NCBI GenBank assembly: GCA_016125585.1 | Contig: WGLL01000006.1 | Coordinates: 62,001 to 126,000, forward strand | Direction: 5' to 3' | Source of the DNA: Caulobacter sp. | Lineage (GTDB): Bacteria; Pseudomonadota; Alphaproteobacteria; Caulobacterales; Caulobacteraceae | Length of the DNA stretch: 64,000 nt | Part shown: piece by piece, positions 1 to 9,060 of the stretch | Numbering within the stretch: position 1 is the stretch's first letter | Layout: each line of letters begins with the position of its first letter | Position numbers and translations under genes: made by a program | Notes under the pieces: model-generated | Told to the model about the DNA's origin: nothing | Database searches by the model: none | What the model saw: only the letters and a program-made list of their open reading frames with translations

Positions 1-232
1 GCCGCTGGTTCATGTCGGCATGCAGGGCGATCTGGCGATCCCAGGCCCCGGAGCGGCGCATCAGGGGGATGGCTCGGCGCAGGGCGGCCAGGTCGGGATC
101 GTTGGCCGGCAGGCTGGATACGGGTTTCCGCAGGCGCAGGGTCTGGGCCGAGGTGGCGACCGAGCCAAGGCCGAGGGCGGCCAGGCCGGCGGCGCCCGCC
201 CCGGTCAGCACAGATCGACGGTGCATGGTCAT
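1..232 (-). CDS. Tat-exported protein, N-terminal part (possible tyrosinase family)
   Basis: Only the first 77 residues lie in the window; the gene runs off the left edge. The start is ATG at 232, with a second ATG two codons later (226). The N-terminus MTMHRRSVLTG with an Ala/Gly-rich hydrophobic stretch and a TSAQ cleavage region is a twin-arginine signal peptide, so the mature protein is periplasmic. The mature part (roughly residues 31-77) has the pattern NDPDL..LR.A...M.....W..Q...H, which resembles the start of copper-binding tyrosinase-like proteins of Sphingomonas and Caulobacter. No copper-binding histidine cluster is inside the window, so the family call is a guess from this short segment. 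The gene is divergent from the DUF885 gene. Confidence 0.5.
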   Translation of the reverse strand, partial: MTMHRRSVLTGAGAAGLAALGLGSVATSAQTLRLRKPVSSLPANDPDLAALRRAIPLMRRSGAWDRQIALHADMNQR

Positions 233-369
233 AATGTCGTCCCCCAGAGGCGGCAGTGGTGGACGGGGCGCCGGTTGTGTCAATCGCCCTCGCGCGGCGG
301 GATATGGGCCGCTTGCGCCGACCGCCGCGCGGGCTAATGTCCCCCCTCTTCACGAAAGGCGCCTGACCC

Positions 370-2202
370 ATGCAATCCAATCGTCGACAGCTTCTCATGG
401 GCGCCGCCGCCGTCGGTCTCGTCGGGGCCCTGCCCGTTGCGGGGTGCGCGAAAAAGGCGGTCGCCGGGCCGGTGGATGACGCCGGCCTCGCCAGCCTGCT
501 CGACAGTTTCGTCGACGAGATGCTCAACGCCTCGCCGGAAACCGCCACCTCCCTGGGTCTCGACAAGGGGGATCGCGCCGGGCTCAAGAGCCGGCTCAGC
601 GACGCCTCGGCCACCGGTCGGCGCAAGGTCATCGAAGGCTACGCCAGCCGCGCGGCGCGCCTGCGCGAGCTGGATCGCGCGGGCCTGAGCGACCGCGACA
701 CCACCCTCTATGACACCGTGCTCTATGCGCAGGACCTTGGCGCCGAGGGCGGCAAGTTCAGCTACGGTCTCGACTACGCCAACCCCTATGTGGTCAGCCA
801 GCAGAACGGGGCGATCACCGGAATCCCTGAGTTCCTCAATTCCCAGCACCAGATCGCCAACAAGGCCGATGTCGATTCCTACCTGGCCCGCGTCGGGGCG
901 CTGGGCCGGGTGATGGACGAGGAGACCGAGCGGATGAAGGCCGACGCCGCCGCCGGGGTGGTTCCGCCGGACTTCATCGTCTCCAACCTGCTGGGCCAGC
1001 TGAAGGGCATTCGCGCCCAGCCCGCCGCCGACAGCCGCATCGTCAGCTCCCTGGTCGAGCGGGCGCAGAAGGCCGGGGTCGAGGGCGATTTCGCCAACCC
1101 GGCCGCGACCCTGATCAAGGACCGCATCTTCCCCGCCCTGGACCGCCAGATCGCCGCGGTCGAGGGCCTGCGCAAGGTCGCCAACAGCGACGCCGGCGCC
1201 TGGAAGCTGCCGGAGGGCGAGGCCTACTACGCCTGGGCCCTGCGCTACGGCACCACCACCACCATGAACGCCGACGACATCCATCAGATGGGCATGGACC
1301 AGGGCGAGGCCCTGGACCGGGAGATGGACGCGGTGCTGAAAAGCCAGGGGATGACCCAGGGCACGGTCGGAGAGCGATTGACCGCCCTGACCAATGATCC
1401 GGGCCAGCTCTATGCCAACACCGACGCCGGACGGGCCGAGCTGCTGACCTATCTCAACGGCTGCATCGCCAAGATCCGCCCGCACATGAGCGAGCTGTCG
1501 CGGCTGGGCCTGAAGGCCGAGGTGCAGGTCAAGGCGGTGCCCAAGGAGATCCAGGACGGCGCCTCGCTGGGCTATATGAACTTCGCCTCGCTGGATGGCT
1601 CGCGGCCAGCGATCTACTACGTCAACCTCAAGGATACGGCGGCCTGGCCGCGTTACAGCCTCAACAGCCTGACCATGCATGAGGCCCTGCCCGGCCACGC
1701 CTGGCAGGGGGCCTATCTGGCCGAACGCCACGACCAGATCCACACCATCGCCTCGCTGATGGGCTTCAACGCCTTCGTCGAGGGCTGGGCGCTCTATGCC
1801 GAGCAGATGGCCGACGAGGTCGGGATGTATGCGGACGATCCGCTGGGCCGGCTGGGCTACTACCAGGCCCAGAGGTTCCGCGCCGCGCGGCTGGTGGTCG
1901 ACACCGGCCTGCACCACAAGAAATGGACCCGCGACATGGCCATCGACTGGATGATGCAGGCCACGGGTCGGTCAAAGGCGGCCATCACCAGCGAGGTCGA
2001 CCGCTACTGCGCCAGCCCCGGCCAGGCCTGCGGCTACAAGGTCGGCCACACCGAGATCATCCGCCTGCGCGACAAGGCCAAGGCGGCGCTGGGCGACCGC
2101 TATGACATCCGCGACTTCAACGACAAGGTCGTCGCCACGGGCGGGACCCCGCTGACGGTGCTGGCCACGGTCATCGACCGCTTCGCGGCCGGCAAGGCGT
2201 AG
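370..2202 (+). CDS. DUF885 family exported lipoprotein, putative metallopeptidase-like
   Basis: 610 residues, a normal length for DUF885. The N-terminus MQSNRRQLLMGAAAVGLVGALP followed by VAGC combines an RR-type signal with a lipobox, so the protein should be exported and lipid-anchored. DUF885 proteins carry an HExxxGH-like signature; here HEALPGH lies at residues 437-443, followed by a conserved EGWALYAE segment, consistent with a zinc-peptidase-like fold. No substrate is established for the family as a whole. A GAAAGG sequence lies about 12 bases before the ATG. It converges on the DUF1989 gene with only 13 bases between them and is divergent from the partial gene at the left edge. The family is clear; the enzymatic role is inferred. 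Confidence 0.85.
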   Translation: MQSNRRQLLMGAAAVGLVGALPVAGCAKKAVAGPVDDAGLASLLDSFVDEMLNASPETATSLGLDKGDRAGLKSRLSDASATGRRKVIEGYASRAARLRELDRAGLSDRDTTLYDTVLYAQDLGAEGGKFSYGLDYANPYVVSQQNGAITGIPEFLNSQHQIANKADVDSYLARVGALGRVMDEETERMKADAAAGVVPPDFIVSNLLGQLKGIRAQPAADSRIVSSLVERAQKAGVEGDFANPAATLIKDRIFPALDRQIAAVEGLRKVANSDAGAWKLPEGEAYYAWALRYGTTTTMNADDIHQMGMDQGEALDREMDAVLKSQGMTQGTVGERLTALTNDPGQLYANTDAGRAELLTYLNGCIAKIRPHMSELSRLGLKAEVQVKAVPKEIQDGASLGYMNFASLDGSRPAIYYVNLKDTAAWPRYSLNSLTMHEALPGHAWQGAYLAERHDQIHTIASLMGFNAFVEGWALYAEQMADEVGMYADDPLGRLGYYQAQRFRAARLVVDTGLHHKKWTRDMAIDWMMQATGRSKAAITSEVDRYCASPGQACGYKVGHTEIIRLRDKAKAALGDRYDIRDFNDKVVATGGTPLTVLATVIDRFAAGKA

Positions 2203-2215
2203 CCCCCGGGGAGCG

Positions 2216-2800
2216 TCAGCCCTCCACGGCGTAGTGGATGGGCTTGAAGCTGTGGTTGTTCGATTGCAGCGCCGAACAGGCGGTGAGGGCGATGATCAGG
2301 TCCTGTTCGGCCTCGAACAGGATGTGGTCGCCGGCCTTGCTGAGCGGCGGCTCGACGGTCAGGGCGCTGGTCTTCGGGTCGACGACGACGTTCATGAAGA
2401 TGTTGAAGGCGGTCGGGATCTGGTCGGGCAGGACGCCGTAGGGCGCCAGGGCGGCGGCCAGGTTGCCGAAGCAGCCGCGGTGCGGGTTCTCGTCGCCGTA
2501 GATGATGCGGAAGGTGTCCTTCGAGCAGGGCGTCAGCAGGAAGTCATGGCGGCCGACGGTGTCCTCGATGATCCGCAGCATGACCTTGCTGCGGTTGGAA
2601 TAGAGGGGGTCGCCCGTGGTCAGGTACAGGCGGCTGGCGTAGTCGAGGCTGCGGCCCGAGGAGATGACCTCGGCGGTGTCGGCGGCGTTGAAGGCCAGCA
2701 TGTCGGAGACCTGCTCGCCCTTCGGATCGATGACCCGCAGGCGCTGGCCGGCGTTCAGGCGGAAGGCGACGCCGGAGCGGGGCGGGATTTCATGCGTCAT
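2216..2800 (-). CDS. DUF1989 (urea carboxylase-associated) family protein
   Basis: 194 residues, the whole length of a DUF1989/UAAP domain. Typical family features are visible: KGEQVSDMLAF near the N-terminus, the DTVGRHDFLLTPC block, RGCFGNL, FNIFMNV, and a late AGDHILFEAEQDL segment. Relatives of this family are urea-carboxylase-associated proteins and subunits of carboxyguanidine deiminase, so a role on a urea- or guanidine-like compound is plausible but not proven. The start at 2800 (MTHEIPPRSG) overlaps the YqcI/YcgG gene by 11 bases, so it is the last gene of a translationally coupled three-gene operon. The frame stays open upstream to 3064, but that part is out-of-frame reading of the neighbour. 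Confidence 0.85.
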   Translation of the reverse strand: MTHEIPPRSGVAFRLNAGQRLRVIDPKGEQVSDMLAFNAADTAEVISSGRSLDYASRLYLTTGDPLYSNRSKVMLRIIEDTVGRHDFLLTPCSKDTFRIIYGDENPHRGCFGNLAAALAPYGVLPDQIPTAFNIFMNVVVDPKTSALTVEPPLSKAGDHILFEAEQDLIIALTACSALQSNNHSFKPIHYAVEG

Positions 2801-3461
2801 TGGCGGGCCTGCTGGTGAAGGGGGGGCGCCAGGTTGGGGGCACCTGGCGGCCGCTGTACTGCCGGGCCGCGGAGGCGTCGCCGTGCCGGGCCAGCATGGG
2901 ATTGATCGAGCCGGCCAGGGCCTTGTCCCGGGCCAGAATCTTGTCGCGCAGGGTCTCGTAGCGGCCGTCGGCCCGCAGGGACTCGAACTGGTCATGGGGG
3001 TTGAACACCAGCGCCGGGGCCTCGAAGCGCCGCGCGGGACGGCTGGCGCCGGGGTGCAGGCCAACGACGAAGAAGCCCTCGCCGGCGAAGCTCATGGCGA
3101 AATGGGGATTGGCGACGTCGGGGCTGATCCTGGCGTCGGCGGGATAGCCGTTGAAGACATCCTTGTCGGTCAGGGACTGCAGCCGGGCCCAGAGGGCCTG
3201 TTCGAAGGCGACCTCATCGATCTCTTCAGGCCCGGCGAAGATCACCGCCAGGCTCTGGAACGGCTGGGGGTCGCGGCGATAGCGGGCGGCGAACCGGGAC
3301 AGGGCGGCGTGGATATCGAGATCGTCCCAGGCCGAGCGGATGTCGCGGGCCTGCACCACCTCGATGCGGTCATGGGCCAGGGCCGACTTGGCCCCGACAC
3401 AGGGGAAATTCCGTTCACGGATGAACGCGCGGAACCGCTCGGCCAGGGCTGAGTCAGTCAT
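2790..3461 (-). CDS. YqcI/YcgG family (GntA-like) heme-dependent oxygenase
   Basis: 223 residues. The family signatures are all present: FPCVGAKSA at residues 19-27, HPGASRPARRF at 136-146 and FNPHDQFE at 153-160. This family includes GntA, the heme-dependent N-hydroxylase of guanitoxin biosynthesis that oxidises a guanidine nitrogen, so an N-oxygenase acting on a nitrogen-rich small molecule is the best guess; the substrate here is unknown. It is the middle gene of an operon: its ATG at 3461 overlaps the end of the ATP-grasp-like gene by 8 bases and its end overlaps the DUF1989 start by 11 bases. The protein has no signal peptide and should be cytosolic. Confidence 0.82.
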   Translation of the reverse strand: MTDSALAERFRAFIRERNFPCVGAKSALAHDRIEVVQARDIRSAWDDLDIHAALSRFAARYRRDPQPFQSLAVIFAGPEEIDEVAFEQALWARLQSLTDKDVFNGYPADARISPDVANPHFAMSFAGEGFFVVGLHPGASRPARRFEAPALVFNPHDQFESLRADGRYETLRDKILARDKALAGSINPMLARHGDASAARQYSGRQVPPTWRPPFTSRPANDA

Positions 3462-4437
3462 GGCGGATCATGCGCTCCAGAGCCTTGCCGAGGCGGTGCA
3501 TCGAGCGGATCTTGTCCAGCCACGACAGGGCGATCACCGGGCCGACGTCGGTCTTGTTGACGTCGACGATGTAGATCCGGCCATCGTCGCGGTCGCGCAG
3601 GATGTCGAGGCCGGCCCAGTCGGCGCCCATGCGGGCGTTGAAGGCCCGGATCAGCGCCAGTTCGCGCGGGCTGAAGGTCTCGGCCGGAGTCTGCAGCCTG
3701 GCCCGGCGATTGTGGATGGCGAAGCGGTCGCCGGCAGGCTTGACCTTGACCCAGACCACCACCGGCTCGCCGTCGACGCAGGGGGTGCGCAGGTCGCGGC
3801 TGAAGCCTTCGCTGTCGGTGGTGTCGACCAGACGCTGGTAGACGTGGCCGGGGCGGGGAATGAGCGGCGCGCGGACGATACGGCCGTCGTGGACGCCGTT
3901 CTTCTCGGACTTCTCGACGATGTCGCCGACGGCGGTGCGCGGATCGACCGTCAGCGGATAGCCGAACACCGCCTCGAACACCCGCGCGACATGGCTCTTG
4001 GACACGTCGCCACAGCCGAGGTTGAAGTTGCGCAGGGTGGGCGCCGCGGCCCCCGAGCCGCGGGTGACGTCGTCGAAATAGAAGGCGGCGTCGGCGAGGG
4101 CCGGCTCGGATGCGACGCCGATGCCGCTCCACATCGCCGCGCCCCTGCCGCTCCACATCGCCGCGCCCCGCACCATGTACCAGGGGCGGGGGAGGTCGGG
4201 CGCGAACCAGAGGGACAGGCGGTCGCGCCGGAACAGGAAGGCGAAGGCGGCCCAGGTCCACAGCAGGGTCAGGTAGACCGACCAGCTGGCGATCTCGAGC
4301 AGCAGGCGGTGATCCAGCGCCAGGCGGACGCCGGTCTTGCGCACCTCAACCCGGCCGTCCTTCCACAGGAAGTCGGATATCCAGCCGGCGGCGCGATGGT
4401 CGGAGGAAGAGGGGGCGGTCATGGCCATGGTTGCCAT
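3454..4437 (-). CDS. ATP-grasp-like protein, first gene of the YqcI/YcgG-DUF1989 operon
   Basis: 327 residues from the ATG at 4437; nearby in-frame ATGs at 4428 and 4422 are possible alternatives. The C-terminal half reads like an ATP-grasp fold: KSHVARVFEAVFGYPL, a central KVKPAGDRFAIHN segment and IYIVDVNKTDVGP, which resembles the metal-binding DxN motif at the end of such domains. The N-terminal part has a hydrophobic stretch (LTLLWTWAAFAFLF) that could contact the membrane. An ATP-grasp enzyme would ligate a carboxylate to an amine or thiol. The coding sequence contains a perfect 24-base tandem duplication (see repeat). I could not assign a named subfamily. The gene is coupled to the YqcI/YcgG gene by an 8-base overlap. 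Confidence 0.65.
   Translation of the reverse strand: MATMAMTAPSSSDHRAAGWISDFLWKDGRVEVRKTGVRLALDHRLLLEIASWSVYLTLLWTWAAFAFLFRRDRLSLWFAPDLPRPWYMVRGAAMWSGRGAAMWSGIGVASEPALADAAFYFDDVTRGSGAAAPTLRNFNLGCGDVSKSHVARVFEAVFGYPLTVDPRTAVGDIVEKSEKNGVHDGRIVRAPLIPRPGHVYQRLVDTTDSEGFSRDLRTPCVDGEPVVVWVKVKPAGDRFAIHNRRARLQTPAETFSPRELALIRAFNARMGADWAGLDILRDRDDGRIYIVDVNKTDVGPVIALSWLDKIRSMHRLGKALERMIRHD
4122..4169. repeat. Perfect 24-base tandem duplication inside the ATP-grasp-like gene
   Basis: Positions 4122-4145 and 4146-4169 are identical. The unit is 24 bases, so the reading frame is kept and the protein gains a second copy of RGAAMWSG. The duplication sits in the linker after the N-terminal hydrophobic segment, outside the recognisable ATP-grasp core. 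Confidence 0.95.
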
Positions 4438-4526
4438 AAGCCCCGATGCCCGCCCCGGTTCCGCCTGCCGGGGATTTCAACGGAAAGGGTAGGGAGCCCC
4501 GGGCCCCGTGGGGCGTTGAAGCGGGC

Positions 4527-4898
4527 ATGACCCGCAAATTGATTGTCTCCACCCTGTCAGGGCTGACCCTGGTCTGCGCGCCGGCGGTGCTGGCGGCGGC
4601 GCCGGCCGCCATCGCGCCCGCCATCGGGGCCGCCATCGTCTCCACCCACCCCGACGGACGCACCGCCAGCCTGAGGCTGCACGCCGACCACAGCTATGAC
4701 GCCCGGGGGCGCGATGGCGGCCTCTCCAGCGGGCGCTGGTCGATGAAGGACGGCAAGGTCTGTCTGTCGCAGAAGAAGCCCTTTCCGGGCCTGTTCAGGA
4801 TCTGCAAGGCCTTCCCCCGGGTGGCCGTCGGCGACAGCTGGGAGGATACCGCCTTCAACGGCGACAAGGTGACCAACCGCATCGTCGCCGAGCCGTGA
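4527..4898 (+). CDS. Small secreted protein of unknown function
   Basis: 123 residues from ATG 4527. The N-terminus MTRKLIVSTLSGLTLVCAPAVLAAAP is a clear Sec signal peptide, so the mature protein of about 100 residues is periplasmic or secreted. The mature part contains a GRWSMKDGKVCLSQKKPFPG block and two cysteines, which could form a disulphide. An upstream in-frame ATG at 4446 exists, but it would put a proline-rich tail before the signal peptide, so I prefer 4527. It stands alone between two minus-strand operons and converges on the monooxygenase gene. I do not recognise the family; similar short proteins in this order are annotated as hypothetical. Confidence 0.7.
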   Translation: MTRKLIVSTLSGLTLVCAPAVLAAAPAAIAPAIGAAIVSTHPDGRTASLRLHADHSYDARGRDGGLSSGRWSMKDGKVCLSQKKPFPGLFRICKAFPRVAVGDSWEDTAFNGDKVTNRIVAEP

Positions 4899-4917
4899 TG
4901 CGGCCCGGCGAGACGGG

Positions 4918-6726
4918 TCAGCTGAGGGTCAGTCCGTCCAGATCCCCCGCCTCGCGCCATTTGCCGATCAGCTCGATGAAGGCCATCGACCCCTTGCCGT
5001 AGGGGCCGTTGCGCGCCGCCAGGGCGGAAGGCTGACCCTCGTTGTTGTAGTAGCCGGGGGTGCATTCCTCGGCGAACTTCTGGCGCTGGATGGCGCTGGC
5101 GACGATCTCCTCGACCCAGGCGTTTTCCGCCTCGACCGTGGCCTCGACCACCGTGGCCTGACGCTTGCCGGCCTCGCTGATGATGTAGGCGGCGTGCTTG
5201 GACTGCTCATTGAGCATGTGCGGATAGTTGGCGGTAAAGCCCGACTGGCTGTTGGCGAAGATGTAGCAGTTGGGGAAGCCGTTGACGTGCATGCCGTGCA
5301 GGGTGGTGACGCCCTCGGCCCATTTCTCGCTGAGGGTCGTGCCGCCGCGTCCGGTGACGTCGTAGCCGGCCCGGCGGGCGTAGGAGGTGCCGACCTCGAA
5401 GCCGGTGCCGAAGATCAGGCAGTCGAGCTCATACTCGACCCCGTCGACCACCACGCCCTTTTCGGTGATCTGCTGCACGCCCTGGCCGTCGGTGTCGATC
5501 AGATGGACGTTGGGGCGATTGAAGGTGTCCAGATACTCGTCGTGGAAGCAGGGCCGCTTGCAGAACTGGTTGTACCAGGGCTTCAGCGCCTCGGCCTTGC
5601 GGCGGTCGGCGACGACCTGGTCGACCCGGGCGCGGATGGATTCCATCTTCTGGAAGTCGGCCAGCTGCAGCAGTTCGGCCGGATCGCCCGGACCCATCTC
5701 GCCCTTGGCGGCGCGGCGGGCGGCGGCGAGGCCGAGGTTGCGGATGATGTCGGTCCAGCCGTCGTTGACCAGGTCTTCCTTCTGCCAGCCGCCGCTGACC
5801 AGGATGTTGAAGTTGTCCATCCGGGCCTGCTGCCAGCCGGGCTCCAGGCTGGCGGCCCAGTCGGGGTCGGTGGGCCGGTTGTTGCGCACGTCGATCGAGG
5901 AGGGGGTGCGCTGGAAGACGAACAGTTCCTTCGCCCCCGCGCCCAGGTGCGGCACGCACTGCACGGCCGTGGCGCCGGTGCCGATGATGCCGACGCGCTT
6001 GTCGGCCAGGCGGTCGAGACCGCCCTCGGGGCCGCCGCCGGTGTAGTCATAGTCCCAGCGGCTGGTGTGGAAGGTGTGGCCCCTGAAGCTGTCGACGCCC
6101 GGGATGCCGGGCAGCTTGGGGCGGTGCAGCGGGCCGTTGGCCATGACCACATGCCGGGCCCGGATGGCGTCGCCGCGATTGGTGGTGATGGTCCAGCGGT
6201 TGGCCGCCTCGTCCCAGGTCATGCCGGTGACCTCGGTCTGGAACAGGGCGTCGCGGTAGAGGTCGAACTTCTCGGCGATCATGCCGCAGTACTTCAGGAT
6301 CTCCGGCGCGCGGGTGTATTTCTCGACCGGCATGTAGCCGACCTCTTCCAGCAGCGGCAGGTAGACGTAGGATTCGATGTCGCAGGCCGCGCCGGGATAG
6401 CGGTTCCAGTACCAGGTGCCGCCGAAGTCGCCGCCCTTCTCGATCATCCGCAGATCGCTGACGCCGGCCTCGCGCAGGCGGGCGCCGGCCAGCAGGCCGC
6501 CGAAGCCGCCGCCGATCACCACCACCTCGACCTCGTCGCTCAGGGGCTCGCGGGTGAAGCCCGGCTCGACATAGGGGTCCTCGAGGAAGCGGGCGAAGTC
6601 GCCCTTGATCTCGACATACTGGGCGTTGCCGTCGGCGCGCAGGCGCTTGTCGCGCTCGGCGCGGTATTTGGCCCGCAGCGCTTCGGGATCGATGGTCGGG
6701 GCGATGGGCTCGGCGGTGTCGGCCAT
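4918..6726 (-). CDS. Flavin-containing monooxygenase, Baeyer-Villiger type
   Basis: 602 residues, the length of large type I Baeyer-Villiger monooxygenases with an N-terminal extension. The FAD-binding GGGFGG is at residues 72-77, [11 protein letters not shown] follows around 102-112, the Baeyer-Villiger fingerprint [12 protein letters not shown] is at 214-225, and the NADPH-binding GTGATA is at 249-254. Such enzymes insert oxygen next to a ketone, giving esters or lactones. It is the last gene of a minus-strand run and lies 74 bases after the short-chain dehydrogenase, which could supply the ketone by oxidising an alcohol. The true substrate cannot be read from the sequence; related enzymes act on cyclic ketones and steroids. 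Confidence 0.9.
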   Translation of the reverse strand: MADTAEPIAPTIDPEALRAKYRAERDKRLRADGNAQYVEIKGDFARFLEDPYVEPGFTREPLSDEVEVVVIGGGFGGLLAGARLREAGVSDLRMIEKGGDFGGTWYWNRYPGAACDIESYVYLPLLEEVGYMPVEKYTRAPEILKYCGMIAEKFDLYRDALFQTEVTGMTWDEAANRWTITTNRGDAIRARHVVMANGPLHRPKLPGIPGVDSFRGHTFHTSRWDYDYTGGGPEGGLDRLADKRVGIIGTGATAVQCVPHLGAGAKELFVFQRTPSSIDVRNNRPTDPDWAASLEPGWQQARMDNFNILVSGGWQKEDLVNDGWTDIIRNLGLAAARRAAKGEMGPGDPAELLQLADFQKMESIRARVDQVVADRRKAEALKPWYNQFCKRPCFHDEYLDTFNRPNVHLIDTDGQGVQQITEKGVVVDGVEYELDCLIFGTGFEVGTSYARRAGYDVTGRGGTTLSEKWAEGVTTLHGMHVNGFPNCYIFANSQSGFTANYPHMLNEQSKHAAYIISEAGKRQATVVEATVEAENAWVEEIVASAIQRQKFAEECTPGYYNNEGQPSALAARNGPYGKGSMAFIELIGKWREAGDLDGLTLS

Positions 6727-6800
6727 GGTCGTTTCTCGCGTGCGGATCGTCTGGCGTTGAGTGTCGGCGTCTGACCTTGGGTCAGGTCAAGTGATGGATT

Positions 6801-7664
<864 letters not shown>

Positions 7665-7724
7665 CTGGTCGTTGTCTCCCCTGAGGCGATCATAGGGGGC
7701 GGTGCGGCGCGCGCCAAACCGAAA

Positions 7725-7753
7725 ATTCAAAAATGAATGTGAACTATTTGAAT
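7725..7753. promoter_or_regulatory. AT-rich inverted repeat upstream of the SDR gene, candidate TetR operator
   Basis: ATTCAAA at 7725-7731 is mirrored by TTTGAAT at 7747-7753 with 15 bases between; inside it TTCA-AAAA-TGAA (7726-7737) is a second small palindrome. The segment is conspicuously AT-rich in this GC-rich window and lies about 60-90 bases upstream of the SDR start, between it and the end of the TetR gene. A promoter with an operator for the neighbouring regulator is a reasonable inference. Confidence 0.45.
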
Positions 7754-7789
7754 CCGGGTGTTTGCATCATTCCCGAAACAGAAATTTGA

Positions 7790-9025
7790 CTACTTGACCA
7801 GCAGGCCGGTGAGGGCGGGCCTGGCGTAGGTCTCGACCACCGAGCGCGGCGTCACGTCCCCGGCCCAGGCGATCAGGTCGGCGGCCGCGTTGATGGCGGC
7901 GCTGACCATCTGGGCGGCGATGACGGGATCGATCGCCCGCACCGAGCCCTCGGCGATGCCGTCGGAAATCATCGAGGCGAAGCGTTGCGAGACCCGGTCG
8001 GCGCGCCAGACGGTGCTGGTCCGCAGGGCTTCGGGGAGGGCCTGGAGGGCCGAGGTGCGCAGCAGCAGCCCCTCCTCGGTGACCTGGCGCGCCACCAGGG
8101 CCGAGACCGCGCTGCTCAAGGCCCGCCACTGATCGCCGGGCAGGGCCTGGGCGGCCAGCTGGGCGGCGCGCATGACCTCGAAGGTGCGGTCGAAACAGGC
8201 GACCACCACATCGTCCTTGGCGTCGAGGTGGTGGTAGAAGCTGCCCTTGGTGACGTTGAGCCGGGCGGCGATGTCGGTCACCGACACGCCGCGATAACTG
8301 CGCTGGTTGATCAGCGGGGTGGCGGCGGTGAGGAAGGCGTCGCGGGCCGGGTCGCCCAGCCGGGGCGTGATCTCGATGGCGACCGGGTCCCAGGCCTGCC
8401 CTTCGCCGGCGAGGCCATGCGCCAGAATGTCGAACATCCGGGCCTGGAGGCGCGGGAAGTCCTCGATCTCATAGCGGGGCAGCCAGGCCACCGACCAGAA
8501 GATCTGCTCCAGCAGGATGTGGGTGCGGGTGCTGCGGCCCAGGGCGTCGAGGTCCTCGTAGCCCGGGGCCCGGAACAGGCCGCGGATCTTCATGAACAGC
8601 TGGCGGTAGGCCTCGCTGACCGGCCCGCGATACTCCTCGCTCAGCGCCCGGATGTCGCTGAAGATGGTCATCGGCGGCTCTTCCCCACGCCGTACCCGCG
8701 CCTGCAGATCGAGATAGAGCGACAGCAGGCGGCTGAGCCGCCCGGCCAGGTCCGGCTCCAGCGCGGCCTGATCGACCAGGGCGTCGAAACGCTGCAGCCC
8801 GTGCAGGAAGCATTCGACCGCGAGGATTTCCTTCTTGCGGAAATAGTAGGTGACGCTGGTGGTGGTCAGGCCGACCTTCGCCGCCACATCGGCCAGGGTC
8901 ATGCCCTTGAAGCCCTCGGCGTTGAGCACCTCGATGGCGGCGGCCAGCACCGCGTCCTTGCGCTTCTCGAAGCGGGCGGTGGCGGGCTTTGCCTGGGCGT
9001 CGGCGATATCGGCGGAGTCGGCCAT
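7790..9025 (-). CDS. Transcriptional regulator with two tandem TetR domains
   Basis: 411 residues, twice the usual TetR length. The first DNA-binding domain spans about residues 20-66 (helix-turn-helix TLADVAAKVGLTTTSVTYYF) followed by a ligand-type helical domain. A second complete N-terminal-type TetR domain begins around residue 226 (VTDIAARLNVTKGSFYHHLD at about 249-268) with its own C-terminal region. The protein would behave as a covalent TetR dimer or bind two half-sites. It sits between the GPH transporter gene (35-base gap) and the SDR gene, so control of this uptake and catabolism block by its substrate or an acyl-CoA is likely. TetR pairs of this type are known in sphingomonads and Caulobacter. 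Confidence 0.88.
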   Translation of the reverse strand: MADSADIADAQAKPATARFEKRKDAVLAAAIEVLNAEGFKGMTLADVAAKVGLTTTSVTYYFRKKEILAVECFLHGLQRFDALVDQAALEPDLAGRLSRLLSLYLDLQARVRRGEEPPMTIFSDIRALSEEYRGPVSEAYRQLFMKIRGLFRAPGYEDLDALGRSTRTHILLEQIFWSVAWLPRYEIEDFPRLQARMFDILAHGLAGEGQAWDPVAIEITPRLGDPARDAFLTAATPLINQRSYRGVSVTDIAARLNVTKGSFYHHLDAKDDVVVACFDRTFEVMRAAQLAAQALPGDQWRALSSAVSALVARQVTEEGLLLRTSALQALPEALRTSTVWRADRVSQRFASMISDGIAEGSVRAIDPVIAAQMVSAAINAAADLIAWAGDVTPRSVVETYARPALTGLLVK

Positions 9026-9060
9026 GTCGGTTAATTAGACGATCTCTTGCGCCTGGACCA

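Noticed and set aside
334-1917. Long open frame opposite the DUF885 gene
   Set aside because: A shadow of the real gene on the other strand: GC-rich codons keep antisense frames open. Its translation is Gly/Ala/Val/His-rich with no domain. The same holds for the frames opposite the monooxygenase (5194-6774), the TonB receptor (10933-12936) and the Mo subunit (37380-39890).
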